Origin: RGIG3701 sp031553595
GTDB lineage: Bacteria; Planctomycetota; Planctomycetia; Pirellulales; Thermoguttaceae
Direction of reading: 5' to 3'
Assembly: GCA_031553595.1 (NCBI GenBank)
Contig: JAVBLI010000010.1
Location: 9,167-73,166, forward strand
Length of the DNA: 64,000 bases
Shown: positions 8,946 to 17,917 of the stretch, in pieces
Layout: each line of letters opens with the position of its first letter
How positions within the stretch are numbered: the stretch's first letter is position 1
The notes under the pieces: model-generated
The model's input: only the letters and a program-made list of their open reading frames with translations
Told to the model about the DNA's origin: nothing
Database searches by the model: none
Position numbers and translations under genes: made by a program

Positions 8946-11078
8946 TTATTGCACCTTCCTCAGCAGAATCCGGCTGTCGGCGACGCTGGCGCCTTGGCCC
9001 ACGGGGTGGACGATCAGCGGGTTGATGTCCAGTTCCACGATTTCCGGGTGGTTGACGGCCATGGCCGAAAGGCGGAGGATGATGTCTTCCACCTTCTGAA
9101 TGTCGGCTTTCGGCGTGCCGCGGAAACCGTCGAGCACCGCGAAGGAGCGGATGCTCTGGATCATGTTCTGGGCCCAGTAGCGCGACATGGGGGCCAGGCG
9201 GAACTGCACGTCTTTGAGCACCTCGACCATCGTGCCGCCCAGGCCGAACATCATCAGCGGGCCGAATTTTTCGTCGCGGTTGCAGCCGATAATGACTTCC
9301 ACGCCTTTCGGAGCCATCTCCTCGATGAGGATGGAGTCGATTTTCGCGCCGGGCACGTTACGCGCGATGTTCTCGTAAATCTGATCGTAACCGGCTTTCG
9401 CGCCGTCGCCGCCTTTGATGTTCAGCAGAACGCCGCCGGCGTCGAACTTGTGCTTCACGTCGCCGGACATGACTTTCATGACGACTGCCGTGCCCCACTC
9501 CTCGACTACCTTCGCGGCTTCGTTGGCCGACTTCACGTCCGCGCTTTTCAGCAGCGGCAGCCCGTAACACGCGAACATCTCACGGCACTCGGCCTGCGTC
9601 AGATACTGCTCGTCTTTGTTACCCAGCGCGTCGGCGATCAGCTTCGCGCAGCGGTCTTTGTCGACGTTCGTGAACACCGGAATTTCGCGGTCGATCTGCT
9701 TCCGCTGCTCGACCAGACGGTACGCGGCGCCCAGCGCCCGGACGGCGTCTTCCGGGAAAGAATAGTTCGGCACACCGCCGGCCCGCAGGTTCTTCACGCC
9801 CTGCTCGACCATCTGCGCGCCCATGAAAGACGTGATGACCGGAATGCCCAGGCCCTTGATCGCCTCGGGGATGATGGTGCCCACGTTGTCGATGTCCGTC
9901 ATGGACTGCGGCGTGAGGATGACCAGGCCCATGTCGACTTCCGGATCCTGGAGAATCGCTTTGGTGGCCACGGCGTAGCGGTCGCTCTTGGCGTCGCCGA
10001 TGACGTCGACGGGGTTACGCAGCGAGGCGGCGGCGGGGAGCTGGTCGCAGCACTTCGACTTGGTTTCTTCGGAAATGTCGGCCAGCGTCAGCCCAAAACG
10101 CTCGGCGGCGTCGGTGGCCATGATACCGGGGCCGCCCGCGTTGGTGATGATCGCAAGACGGTTGCCGCGGGGCATCGGCTGGTTGCAGTAAAGATCGGCG
10201 TAGTCGAAAAGCTCGACGATCGAGTCCACTCGCTGCACACCGCTTTGCATCAGCAGCGCCTGATAGACCGCGTCGTTGCCGGCAAGCGACCCCGTGTGGC
10301 TGGAGACCGCTTTCGCACCCGCGGCGGACCGGCCGCTCTTGAGCACCAGCACCGGCTTGCCCTTCTCAAAGAAAATTTTGCTGGCGATTTTCTGAAACTT
10401 TGCACCGTCGGTGATGTCTTCCAGGTACATCGCGATGACCTTCGTTTTGTCGTCGTCGGCCAGGTATGTCAGCAGGTCGACTTCGTTCACGTCGGCCTTG
10501 TTGCCGAACGAGACGAATTTGCTGAAACCCATGTCGCGCTGCTCGGCGAAATCCAGCACGGACGTGCACAGGGCGCCGGACTGGCTGACGAATGCCAGCG
10601 TGCCGGCTTTGGCGGTTTTAGCGGCGAAGGTGGCGTTCATTTTCGCGTCTTCTTCGGCGTTCATGATGCCCAGACAGTTCGGCCCGATCAGCGCCATGCC
10701 CAGCGAGCGGACTTTGTTGCGGAACTCGATTTCCAGCTCGGCGCCCTCATGGCTGGCTTCCTTAAAACCGGCGGAAATGCACACCAGGGCTTTGACGCCT
10801 TTCGCGCCGCACTGTTCGGCGGTGGAGAGCACGAATTTCGCGGGGACGACGATGATGGCCAGGTCGACATTACCGGGGACGTCGTTGATCGTTGCGTAAG
10901 CCTTGACGCCCAGGACTTCCGGCGCGGTCGGGTTGACGGGGTAAACCGGGCCGCCCTTGAAGGTGTCCAACAGGTTCTTCATGATGTCGTTACCGCAGGT
11001 CTTCGGTTTCGTCGAGGCCCCGATGACCGCGATGGATTTCGGATAAAACATCGCATTGAGTTGAGCAAAATCCGCCAT
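8946..11078 (-). CDS. ADP-forming acetate/acyl-CoA synthetase (fused alpha-beta)
   Basis: 710 residues. NDP-forming acyl-CoA synthetases interconvert acyl-CoA + ADP + Pi with acid + CoA + ATP. Domain order: CoA-binding Rossmann domain (about 1-130, SIAVIGAS near the start), succinyl-CoA-ligase-like domains (about 150-460; the phosphohistidine is probably the His of SSHTGSLAGND), then an ATP-grasp domain (about 480-710; MKVMSGDVKHKFDAGGV and an ELDINPL motif near the end). This is the single-chain arrangement also found in protein acetyltransferase Pat proteins, but no GNAT domain is present here. RBS AAAGGAG precedes the ATG. It suggests ATP gain from acyl-CoA during fermentation or organic-acid use; substrate range unknown. 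Confidence 0.92.
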   Translation of the reverse strand: MADFAQLNAMFYPKSIAVIGASTKPKTCGNDIMKNLLDTFKGGPVYPVNPTAPEVLGVKAYATINDVPGNVDLAIIVVPAKFVLSTAEQCGAKGVKALVCISAGFKEASHEGAELEIEFRNKVRSLGMALIGPNCLGIMNAEEDAKMNATFAAKTAKAGTLAFVSQSGALCTSVLDFAEQRDMGFSKFVSFGNKADVNEVDLLTYLADDDKTKVIAMYLEDITDGAKFQKIASKIFFEKGKPVLVLKSGRSAAGAKAVSSHTGSLAGNDAVYQALLMQSGVQRVDSIVELFDYADLYCNQPMPRGNRLAIITNAGGPGIMATDAAERFGLTLADISEETKSKCCDQLPAAASLRNPVDVIGDAKSDRYAVATKAILQDPEVDMGLVILTPQSMTDIDNVGTIIPEAIKGLGIPVITSFMGAQMVEQGVKNLRAGGVPNYSFPEDAVRALGAAYRLVEQRKQIDREIPVFTNVDKDRCAKLIADALGNKDEQYLTQAECREMFACYGLPLLKSADVKSANEAAKVVEEWGTAVVMKVMSGDVKHKFDAGGVLLNIKGGDGAKAGYDQIYENIARNVPGAKIDSILIEEMAPKGVEVIIGCNRDEKFGPLMMFGLGGTMVEVLKDVQFRLAPMSRYWAQNMIQSIRSFAVLDGFRGTPKADIQKVEDIILRLSAMAVNHPEIVELDINPLIVHPVGQGASVADSRILLRKVQ

Positions 11079-11130
11079 GGAATTCTCCTTTAACAGTGGT
11101 ATAGAGCATTTCTCTAATTCATTTACTCAC

Positions 11131-11250
11131 AAAAACAGCAGCCGGGAGCGCAACGGAACGTAGTGACGCGCAGAGACCGGATAGAATGGCCAGGTTTTTT
11201 CCCACATCCATCCGGTCTCTGCGCTAACGCTCCGCTCCCGGCTGCTGTTT
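11131..11250. repeat. Family A palindrome, copy 2
   Basis: Outer arms AAAAACAGCAGCCGGGAGCG (11131-11150) and CGCTCCCGGCTGCTGTTT (11233-11250) are near-perfect complements. The inner pair CGCAGAGACCGGAT and its complement (11210-11223) is shared with copy 1. It lies upstream of both the acyl-CoA synthetase gene and dnaN, so here it is not simply a 3'-end terminator. Confidence 0.85.
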
Positions 11251-11423
11251 CCGGGTGAGTCGATTGATAAAGGCTCTAGTGTCGGTTGATAGCAAGAAAC
11301 AGTATCTTTGATTATATCCCAATTTTTTCCTCGTGGGAAGGAGGCTGGCTTGGAGTTTTCCGAAGATTTTTTGATGGCGGACGGGATTTTTCGTTGCGGA
11401 AAATGGTATTTTCGGGGAGGCCT

Positions 11424-11452
11424 TTGACTTTTCCGGTTGCGTGGTTTATACT
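11424..11452 (+). promoter_or_regulatory. Sigma-70-like promoter for dnaN
   Basis: TTGACT at 11424-11429 and TATACT at 11447-11452 with a 17-base spacer. Predicted start near 11459, leaving a leader of roughly 48 bases with AAAGGAG ahead of the ATG. Confidence 0.7.
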
Positions 11453-11506
11453 GCTTGTATTATATTCCCATTATTATCGATGAAAATAGCCAAAGGAGCG
11501 GATTCC

Positions 11507-12622
11507 ATGAAAATAACCTGCAAGCGGGATAAATTAGCCCACGCGTTCGCGGTGGCGGCGTCGGTCGTGAAGCCGCAGTCGACGAAGCCGATTTTGAAGA
11601 ACGTGAAGATGGACGTCGACGCCGATTCGGCGGTGTTGCTGGGCACGGACATGGAAATCGGCATCCGGATTCAGGTGCCGGAAGTGGTGGTCGAACAGCC
11701 CGGCAGCGTGATTCTGCCCGTGGATCGGCTCGGTGCCCTGCTGAAGGAGAGCCCGGAGGAGGAGTTCGTCATCGAGAGTAATGATAACCTGACGACGGTG
11801 AAGGCCGGGAAGTCGGTGTTTAAGTTTCCGACGGAAGATCCGGAAGAGTTCCCGCCGATCGCGACGTTCGAGGAGCCGAGTTATATTTCGATTCCCGCGC
11901 GGTTTCTGAAAGAGGCGATTCGCCGGACGATTTACTCCACGGACAACGAGAGTGGGCGGTATGCGCTGGGCGGCGTGCGGCTGGATCTGGAGGGGAAGAC
12001 ACTGTTTTTCGTGGCCACCGACGGGCGCCGGCTGGCGAGACAGGAAATGACCGTCGAAACAGTCGGCGACATTCCCGAACAGATGGCGGTGATCGCCACG
12101 CCGCGGTCGCTGCAGATTATCGACCGGGTGCTTGGCAGCACGGACGACCCGGTGTTCGTGGCCTTCCGCGGGGCGAGTATTCTCGTCAAAACGCAGGACG
12201 TGGTGCTGTATTCCATTCTGCTTGAGGGGCGGTATCCCGATTGGCGGACGACGCTGAAGCCGAATCCGAATGTCAAGAAAATCGAGCTGCCCGTGCGGCC
12301 GTTCTCCTCCGCCATCCGCCAGGCGGCCATCGTCGCCGATAAAATGAACCCCGGCATTCTGCTGGACTTCTCGAAAGACGGCCTCGTGCTGACGTGCATC
12401 AGCGCCGAGCTGGGCGAGTCGCACCTCGAAGTGCCGATCAGTTACGACGAGGACGAGCCGGTCGTGGTGAAGCTGAATCCGTTTTTCATTACCGACTTTC
12501 TCCGCGTGCTGGACCCGGAAACGGTCATCACGATGAATATCGTGGACTCGCAGAAAGGCGTGACGCTGGTGACCGGCGACGGGTATCTGTATCTGATCAT
12601 GCCGCTGGCCAGGGACAGGTAG
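11507..12622 (+). CDS. dnaN: DNA polymerase III beta subunit (sliding clamp)
   Basis: 371 residues, the usual length for DnaN. The clamp encircles DNA as a dimer and holds polymerase III and repair proteins. Family markers include MKITCKRDKLA at the start, STKPILKNV near residue 25-35, the FVATDGRRLA segment of the middle domain, and YLYLIMP at the end. The frame is open 22 codons upstream, but the ATG at 11507 has AAAGGAG eight bases before it and matches the family start. The C-terminus reads MPLARDR instead of the usual ending close to MPMRL, and the stop codon TAG falls in a heptamer-like repeat (see finding). No dnaA, recF or gyrB is adjacent, so this is not a classical origin locus. Confidence 0.96.
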   Translation: MKITCKRDKLAHAFAVAASVVKPQSTKPILKNVKMDVDADSAVLLGTDMEIGIRIQVPEVVVEQPGSVILPVDRLGALLKESPEEEFVIESNDNLTTVKAGKSVFKFPTEDPEEFPPIATFEEPSYISIPARFLKEAIRRTIYSTDNESGRYALGGVRLDLEGKTLFFVATDGRRLARQEMTVETVGDIPEQMAVIATPRSLQIIDRVLGSTDDPVFVAFRGASILVKTQDVVLYSILLEGRYPDWRTTLKPNPNVKKIELPVRPFSSAIRQAAIVADKMNPGILLDFSKDGLVLTCISAELGESHLEVPISYDEDEPVVVKLNPFFITDFLRVLDPETVITMNIVDSQKGVTLVTGDGYLYLIMPLARDR

Positions 12623-12660
12623 GCAGGTGAAGGGGTGTAGGGTGACACAAGCGTTCTTCC
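12617..12660. repeat. Family B heptamer element, degenerate half copy (B1)
   Basis: CAGGTAG GCAGGTG AAGGGGT GTAGGGT in seven-base register, followed by GACACAAGCG, close to the shared core GACGCAAGCG. The right arm is not well mirrored. The dnaN stop codon lies in the first heptamer. Assignment rests on the core and on the 7-base period. Confidence 0.45.
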
Positions 12661-12945
12661 TCCCAACCCCATTTTGCCATGTCGGATAGAATTTTCGATG
12701 CGCTTCCGTAATTCCATGTTACGGGAGCGTTTTTTCTGCGCTTTTCTCAAAATTTCTCTGTTTCTTTCTATTACTTTCCTCCCTCAGGCGTTATCATGAA
12801 TGAGGGACAAATTTACGCGTATAAACTCCTCGTTCCATTTCGATAATGCCTGATTCGCCCGCTTGGCAAGCTGCGTCACCCGAAGGGTCGGCGGCGGTGG
12901 GCAACGAAAAGGAAACGGAGAAAAAACCTCTCAAGGATAAACGTA
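12623..12945. other. Intergenic region between dnaN and the ECF sigma gene
   Basis: 323 bases without a supported gene. It holds the half heptamer element at its left end and a strong terminator (12701-12735). The stretch 12780-12945 should carry the promoter of the sigma factor gene; I could not pick a convincing -35/-10 pair, which would fit control by an alternative sigma factor. Confidence 0.4.
12701..12735 (+). terminator. Rho-independent terminator downstream of dnaN
   Basis: Stem CGCTTCCGTAA (12701-12711) / TTACGGGAGCG (12719-12729), 11 pairs with one G-T wobble, 7-base loop, then six T residues (12730-12735). Confidence 0.88.
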
Positions 12946-13452
12946 ATGACGACGGTTTTCATCTTGCTTGAAAAGCTGTATCGGTATCTGCTGCGATTGA
13001 CGCAAAATTCAGCGGTCGCGGAGGATATTGCGCAGGAGACGTATTTACGTTGGCTGACGCAGGAAAAAACGCCGCCGCCACCTCCGCCCGTTCCGCCGGA
13101 CATGCGGCGAGCGTGGATGTATCGGACGGCGAGAAACCTTGCCATGGATCATTTCCGCACGACGAAGCGACAGCGGGAAGGCCAGGTTCACTGGTTCGCC
13201 CGGGCGGAAGCACGCATCATGGAAAGCCCGGAAATCACAGCCCAGAGGAAAGAAGAAATGGAAACGCTGCTTAAAAAAATCCAGGAGCTTTCGCCCCGGC
13301 ATCAGGAAGCCGTGCGTCTGAAATTCCAGGAAAAACTAACGTATGACGAAATCGCCGCCGTCCTCGACGTGCCCCGCACGACCGTCGCGTGGCTGCTGCA
13401 CGAATCCATTTCTTTTCTCCGGAAAGAAATGGGTGAGCGGGTGAATAGGTGA
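12946..13452 (+). CDS. ECF-type RNA polymerase sigma factor
   Basis: 168 residues. Region 2 is LYRYLLRLTQNSAVAEDIAQ, which contains the core-binding helix, followed by ETYLRWL; region 4 is the helix-turn-helix LSPRHQEAVRLKFQEKLTYD...VPRTTVAWLLHESI at about 115-160. The start at 12946 has CAAGGA upstream. The N-terminus before region 2 is very short (about ten residues). A Pro-rich loop (PPPPPPVPP) links the regions. The next gene, 120 bases downstream, begins with an anti-sigma-like domain, so the pair probably forms a sigma/anti-sigma switch. The last codons (GERVNR, stop) are written in a heptamer repeat. Confidence 0.88.
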   Translation: MTTVFILLEKLYRYLLRLTQNSAVAEDIAQETYLRWLTQEKTPPPPPPVPPDMRRAWMYRTARNLAMDHFRTTKRQREGQVHWFARAEARIMESPEITAQRKEEMETLLKKIQELSPRHQEAVRLKFQEKLTYDEIAAVLDVPRTTVAWLLHESISFLRKEMGERVNR

Positions 13453-13519
13453 GCAGGTGGCTGGCGAGCTATTCACCCCCTTCTATTCACCTACTCACGC
13501 ATTTACCTGTTCACCTCAC
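13431..13519. repeat. Family B heptamer element (B2), GGTGAGC/GGTGAAT type
   Basis: The left arm GGGTGAG CGGGTGA ATAGGTG AGCAGGT (13430-13458) and the right arm with ATTCACC, CTACTCA, TTACCTG, TTCACCT (13470-13519) have a seven-base period and are roughly complementary. It contains the stop codon of the sigma factor gene and sits between it and the anti-sigma/VWA gene. Confidence 0.7.
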
Positions 13520-13572
13520 TTTCCAGTGAGTTGGACACAACACAATAAAAAACTTCTCAAGGAGTCATCCCC

Positions 13573-16185
13573 ATGACCAACATATTCGAATCCGATCCCC
13601 GCTTCACGGCTTACCTGCTGGGCGAGTTGTCGGCGAACGACGCCCGGGCGGTGGAGCGTCTGCTGGCCGAGCACCCGGAAGACGCCGCCGAGTGGGAAAA
13701 AACGCGGCATTTGATCGCCCGTCTGGAGGAAACGCTTGAAAACGAAGCGGTGCCTGAAAACGTGGCGGGAAAATCGACTTTTCACCAAACATTCAAGGAG
13801 ATTACGAAAATGGATAAAAAAACGATGAATGAAAACGCGTCGGCCCCGAAAAAAGGCCGTTGGATTTGGCGGCTGACGGGCGTGGTGGCGCTGCTGGTGG
13901 TCGCGGGCGGTCTGGTGGCGCTGATTTTGCCACCGGTACAGCAGGCAAGGACACCCGCCTATTCTGTCGCTCTCAGCCATATGGAGGCAGACAGTACCGC
14001 GCCCGGTGGCCCAACCGATGGAGACCCCCAGGCCGCATACTCAGATGAAGAGGCAAAAAAAAGCCTTCCGTCGGCGGAAGAATCCCGCTATGCGGATCGT
14101 GCGAAATCGGCTGGCAAATCGGACGAAGAAGAAAGACGTCAGCCATCCCTGAGGCAAAAACCCGACCAGGGTAAGGATAAAGAACTCGATTTGCGGGTTG
14201 ATGACGGCGTGCTGGTGCAGTATCCGGACACAGAGGTTTGGAAAAAATTGACAGACGCTCGCGTCTCCCAGTATAATGGCAGAGCAGAAAACCCGCCGGC
14301 GACGCCGGTCGTTTCGCCGGGTTCATCTGATGCGGAGGTGCCTTACGAAATGAATTGGGATGCTCGCAAGGTAAAAAATGAGGTCAATATCCGATATTCC
14401 CAAGCGGCAAAGGAACCACTGGCAACGCCTGCCGAAAAGAGCGTGGAGGCGGCCATTCCAGAGGTGGAGCCAGAAGTCACGCACACCGACGCCAGCAGTA
14501 CGGGCGACCAGGATAATAGTAGTGTCTATCCCGTGGCGGATATCGTGATGACTAATAAAAGCCTGGCCCCGATGGGCGGTGGTGTGATAGGGGCCGACGG
14601 AAAAGGAATGGGGCTTGAAGGTGCGTTGGCCAACCAAGTCGTAACCCACAACGCGGCGGGCGACTCCATGGAACAAGGAAAAAGCTCTGAAATCCAGGCC
14701 ATGCGGTTGTTCCACACCGACCCCTATAATTCCGCGAACGACGAAACCTACAAAGCGTTCGTCGAAAACGTGTTCGAAGACCCGGCCGCGAAGCCGTTCT
14801 CGACGTTCGGCGTCGACGTCGACAGCGCCTCGTACACCGTCATGCGGCAATACCTGACCGAGCGCGACGCGCTGCCGCCGGCCGGAGCGGTGCGGGTGGA
14901 GGAGTATATCAACTACTTCAAATACGCGCTGGCGCCGCCCGCCGATGACGACAAAACGCCGTTCGCGGTGAAGACCGACCTGTTCGCCCACCCGTGGCAG
15001 GACGGCCTGATGATGCTGAAGATCACGCTCAAGGGCAAGGAAATCGCGAAGGAAAACCGCCCGCCGCTGAACCTCGTGTTTCTGATCGACGTGTCCGGCT
15101 CGATGAGTGGCTGGAACCGCCTGCCGCTGGTGAAGTCCAGCATGCTTGAACTGCTCGACCAACTGACGGAGCGCGACCGCGTGGCGATCGTGACGTACGC
15201 CAACGGCACGCAGGTGAACCTGACGCCGACGACAGTGACGAAAGATGGTTCGCACGAAATCACGAAGGTGATCAACTCGCTGGGCGCCGGCGGCGGTACT
15301 TCCGGCGGAGCGGGCCTGCGACTGGCGTATGCCGAGGCGAAGAAAAATTATAACGGCGAGGCCGTCAACCGTATCATCCTCTGCACCGACGGCGATTTCA
15401 ATATCGGCGAAACCGGCGACGCGTCCATGGAGGAAATCGTCACCGCCGGCGCGAAAGACGGCGTGTTCCTCACCGTCCTAGGCTTCGGCATGGGCAACTA
15501 CAAAGACGCACGCCTGAAGCTGCTCTCCGACAAGGGCAATGGCAACTACGGCTACATCGACACCAAGGAGGAAGCCAAGCGGATGCTGGTCGAAAACCTC
15601 AGCGGCACGATGATCACGATCGCCAAGGATGTGAAAATCCAGCTCGACTTCAACCCGAAGCATGTCGGCGCGTACCGCCTGATCGGCTACGAAAACCGCA
15701 AGATGGCCGCCAAGGATTTCCATGACGACAAGAAAGATTCCGGCGAAATCGGCGCGGGCCACACCGTGACGGCCCTTTACGAAATCGTGCCCAAAGGATT
15801 CCGTGTTCCGAATAAAGAGCCGGTTTCCCGGTACGCGGAAGGTGCGGCGGAAGAAGGGGCGGAGCCGGAAGTGGCGGAATCCAAAACGGCCGAGCGCGGC
15901 GAAATGCTGACCGTGTCGCTGCGGTATAAGCTGCCCACGGAAGACACCAGCACGCTGATGGATTTCAAGCAACAGTCGCCGGAGTCGATGGACGCCCTGC
16001 CTCGGATGGATGCGGAGAGCCATTTCGCCTCGGCGGTAGCGCTTTACGCCATGATTCTGCGGAAAAGCGAGTACATCGGCACCGGCACGCTGGACACGGT
16101 GCTTGAGCTGGCCCAGCCCGGCGTGGGCGACGACGCGGCAAGAAAAGAATTCATCGAGCTTGCCAAAAAGGCCAAGGGAAGGTAA
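13573..16185 (+). CDS. Anti-sigma-like N-terminus fused to a YfbK-type von Willebrand A protein
   Basis: 870 residues. Residues 1-90 (DPRFTAYLLGELSANDARAV...) resemble the cytoplasmic domain of ECF anti-sigma factors, without an obvious zinc HxxxCxxC motif. One membrane helix follows at about 96-118. A long low-complexity region (about 120-385) leads to a YfbK-type N-domain, then a VWA domain whose MIDAS begins DVSGSMSG at Asp506 and continues with ILCTDGDFN. The C-terminal DUF3520-like region covers about 690-870. RBS CAAGGAG. VWA domains bind ligands through a metal ion; here the domain is predicted outside the cytoplasmic membrane and could sense a surface ligand and release the sigma factor encoded just upstream. 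That coupling is inference from gene order and domain layout. Confidence 0.88.
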   Translation: MTNIFESDPRFTAYLLGELSANDARAVERLLAEHPEDAAEWEKTRHLIARLEETLENEAVPENVAGKSTFHQTFKEITKMDKKTMNENASAPKKGRWIWRLTGVVALLVVAGGLVALILPPVQQARTPAYSVALSHMEADSTAPGGPTDGDPQAAYSDEEAKKSLPSAEESRYADRAKSAGKSDEEERRQPSLRQKPDQGKDKELDLRVDDGVLVQYPDTEVWKKLTDARVSQYNGRAENPPATPVVSPGSSDAEVPYEMNWDARKVKNEVNIRYSQAAKEPLATPAEKSVEAAIPEVEPEVTHTDASSTGDQDNSSVYPVADIVMTNKSLAPMGGGVIGADGKGMGLEGALANQVVTHNAAGDSMEQGKSSEIQAMRLFHTDPYNSANDETYKAFVENVFEDPAAKPFSTFGVDVDSASYTVMRQYLTERDALPPAGAVRVEEYINYFKYALAPPADDDKTPFAVKTDLFAHPWQDGLMMLKITLKGKEIAKENRPPLNLVFLIDVSGSMSGWNRLPLVKSSMLELLDQLTERDRVAIVTYANGTQVNLTPTTVTKDGSHEITKVINSLGAGGGTSGGAGLRLAYAEAKKNYNGEAVNRIILCTDGDFNIGETGDASMEEIVTAGAKDGVFLTVLGFGMGNYKDARLKLLSDKGNGNYGYIDTKEEAKRMLVENLSGTMITIAKDVKIQLDFNPKHVGAYRLIGYENRKMAAKDFHDDKKDSGEIGAGHTVTALYEIVPKGFRVPNKEPVSRYAEGAAEEGAEPEVAESKTAERGEMLTVSLRYKLPTEDTSTLMDFKQQSPESMDALPRMDAESHFASAVALYAMILRKSEYIGTGTLDTVLELAQPGVGDDAARKEFIELAKKAKGR

Positions 16186-16190
16186 AATGG

Positions 16191-16290
16191 AATTGATGAT
16201 TGATAATTGATAATTGACGCAAGCGAGCTATCGGCCGGAAAATTTGCACGCCGCAGTCAATTATCAATTGTCAATTGTCAATTATCAATT
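16191..16290. repeat. Family B heptamer element (B3), AATTGAT type
   Basis: The left arm is AATTGAT GATTGAT AATTGAT AATTGAC in exact seven-base steps, running into the core GCAAGCGAGC. The right arm is five RTCAATT heptamers (16256-16290). The 40-base core CGCAAGCGAGC...CGCAGT is shared with copies B4 and B10. Confidence 0.9.
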
Positions 16291-16320
16291 CCCCCATCCC
16301 CCGTTTTACGGAGCCGTGTT

Positions 16321-17832
16321 ATGCCCAGCCGTTTTTTTCTATCTTTTTTTCTGTGCCTGGCTCTCTTGCCCACGGCTGTACAGGCCCAGCTCTCCACGTC
16401 GGGTGACGAGCAGAACATCTTCGTGAAGCAGCGAAACGAATTGCGCAAAGAGTATCAGAAAAAAATGGAGGCGCTGGCGGCCGACTGCGAGAAACAGGGC
16501 CTCGCCGAGCAGGCGGCTTTTACGCGAAAATGGATGGCGCCGCGGGCAAAAGATAAAATTTACGTCGCCATGCTGCCCGATATGATGGACGAGCCGCTGG
16601 TGGGGGAGGATGCCACGGAAGCTCAGCTGGCGTGGGAAAAAAAGTTCAAAAAATTGCGACAGGACCAGGGGACGGAGCTGCTGAAGCTCAGCCGAAAGGC
16701 GGTGCAGCATAAGCATCCGTCGCTGGGTTTCGACGTGCTGATGGATGCGCTGCGGGAAGACCCGGATCAAAAATCGGCCCGAAAAATCGTGGGTTTCGTT
16801 CCGTATAAAAACCAGTGGTGTTCCCCTTACGACGCGCAGCAGTTGCGGGCCGGGAAGGTGGATCATCCGCGTTTCGGGTGGATTCCGCAAAAATATGTGA
16901 AGAAATACGAGGATGGCCAGCGTTTCGTGAATCAGAAATGGATCTCGGCCGAGGATGAAGCGGCGGCGCGACGGGCGAGCATCCAGAAAGGTTGGGTCGT
17001 CGAGACCGCGCACTTCGAGATACGCACGAATCACAGCCTGGAGGCTGGCGTGAAGCTGGGCAAAGACCTGGAAAAACTTTACCGGGTGTGGAAGCAGCTT
17101 TTCCTGCGGTATTTCGCGTCCGAGGTGCAGGTGAAGGCACTTTTTGAGGGGAAAAATGCCGGCCTGACCGCGCCGGCGAAACATAAAGTCCTCTTCTTTC
17201 GCTCCCGCGAGGATTATAATCGGTATCTGAGGCCGAAAGAGCCGAACATCGATCGATCGCTGGGGCTGTATGCTACCGGCGACAAAACGGCGTATTTCTT
17301 CGCCGGGAAGGATTACGACCCGCGAACGATGTTTCATGAGGCGACGCACCAACTTTTCGCGGAGATCGGAAAGGTTTCAAATCAGTCGGGGCTGCAGCCG
17401 AATTACTGGATCGTCGAGGGCGTCGCGATGTATATGGAAACGCTGCACGACGAGGACGGATTCCATGTCGTGGGCGGTTTCGACGATCACCGCATGCTCG
17501 TGGCGCGATTTCATTACCTGAAAGAAAAATTTTACGTGCCCCTGGCGAATTTGTGCCAGATGGACATCCACGCGTATCAGCAAGACCCGAACGTCGTGCG
17601 GATTTACAGCCAGTCGGCGGCGCTCATGCACTTCCTGGTTTATTACGACGACGGCGTTTACCGAGACGCGATGGTGCAGTGCCTGGTGGATGTGTATGCC
17701 GCGAAGAGTACGCTGCAACTGGTGCCCAAGCGACTCGGGAAGAGTTTCGAGCAACTGGATAAAGAGTATGACGCGTTCATCTCACGGAACAAGGAAGAGC
17801 TGGATAAATATCAGTTCAGCGACAGGGAATGA
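16321..17832 (+). CDS. Secreted DUF1570-like zinc metallopeptidase
   Basis: 503 residues. The signal peptide MPSRFFLSFFLCLALLPTA is followed by VQAQ, a good cleavage site. A helical N-terminal part (residues 25-150) is rich in Lys and Glu. The catalytic region contains FHEATHQLF (HExxH at His339, Glu340, His343) and, further on, YWIVEGVAMYMETL, whose Glu is the likely third zinc ligand, as in gluzincins. This matches DUF1570 proteins, widespread in Planctomycetota. The frame extends 38 codons upstream through repeat B3, but the ATG at 16321 has CGGAG before it and starts the signal peptide. Substrate unknown; probably periplasmic or secreted. It lies downstream of the sigma/VWA pair and could share its regulon. 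Confidence 0.85.
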   Translation: MPSRFFLSFFLCLALLPTAVQAQLSTSGDEQNIFVKQRNELRKEYQKKMEALAADCEKQGLAEQAAFTRKWMAPRAKDKIYVAMLPDMMDEPLVGEDATEAQLAWEKKFKKLRQDQGTELLKLSRKAVQHKHPSLGFDVLMDALREDPDQKSARKIVGFVPYKNQWCSPYDAQQLRAGKVDHPRFGWIPQKYVKKYEDGQRFVNQKWISAEDEAAARRASIQKGWVVETAHFEIRTNHSLEAGVKLGKDLEKLYRVWKQLFLRYFASEVQVKALFEGKNAGLTAPAKHKVLFFRSREDYNRYLRPKEPNIDRSLGLYATGDKTAYFFAGKDYDPRTMFHEATHQLFAEIGKVSNQSGLQPNYWIVEGVAMYMETLHDEDGFHVVGGFDDHRMLVARFHYLKEKFYVPLANLCQMDIHAYQQDPNVVRIYSQSAALMHFLVYYDDGVYRDAMVQCLVDVYAAKSTLQLVPKRLGKSFEQLDKEYDAFISRNKEELDKYQFSDRE

Positions 17833-17850
17833 CGGGGGAAAACGTGGAAT

Positions 17851-17891
17851 AAAAAAAGAGGAATGCCGCGGGCGTTCTGCGAACATTCCTC
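17851..17891 (-). terminator. Rho-independent terminator of the esterase gene
   Basis: Read on the minus strand: stem GAGGAATG / CATTCCTC (17891-17884 with 17865-17858), then seven T residues (17857-17851). It lies between two convergent genes. Confidence 0.75.
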
Positions 17892-17917
17892 ATTCCTCGT
17901 AACGGCGTTCGCCGCTT

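Noticed and set aside
8949..11093. A long open frame (714 codons) on the plus strand across the acyl-CoA synthetase gene
   Set aside because: It is the antisense shadow of a well-conserved gene in GC-rich DNA; its product is His/Arg/Val-rich and matches no family. The same holds for long frames over 20784-22667, 25730-27193, 27643-28908 and 32900-34030.
11251..11506. Replication origin beside dnaN
   Set aside because: No DnaA boxes, dnaA, recF or gyrB were seen; the region holds a promoter and a family A palindrome only.
14362..14415. The phrase EVNIRYSQAAKE in the VWA protein resembling DVNIRYAKAAKD in the HlyD lipoprotein
   Set aside because: A twelve-residue similarity in low-complexity, helical sequence is not enough to claim shared origin.
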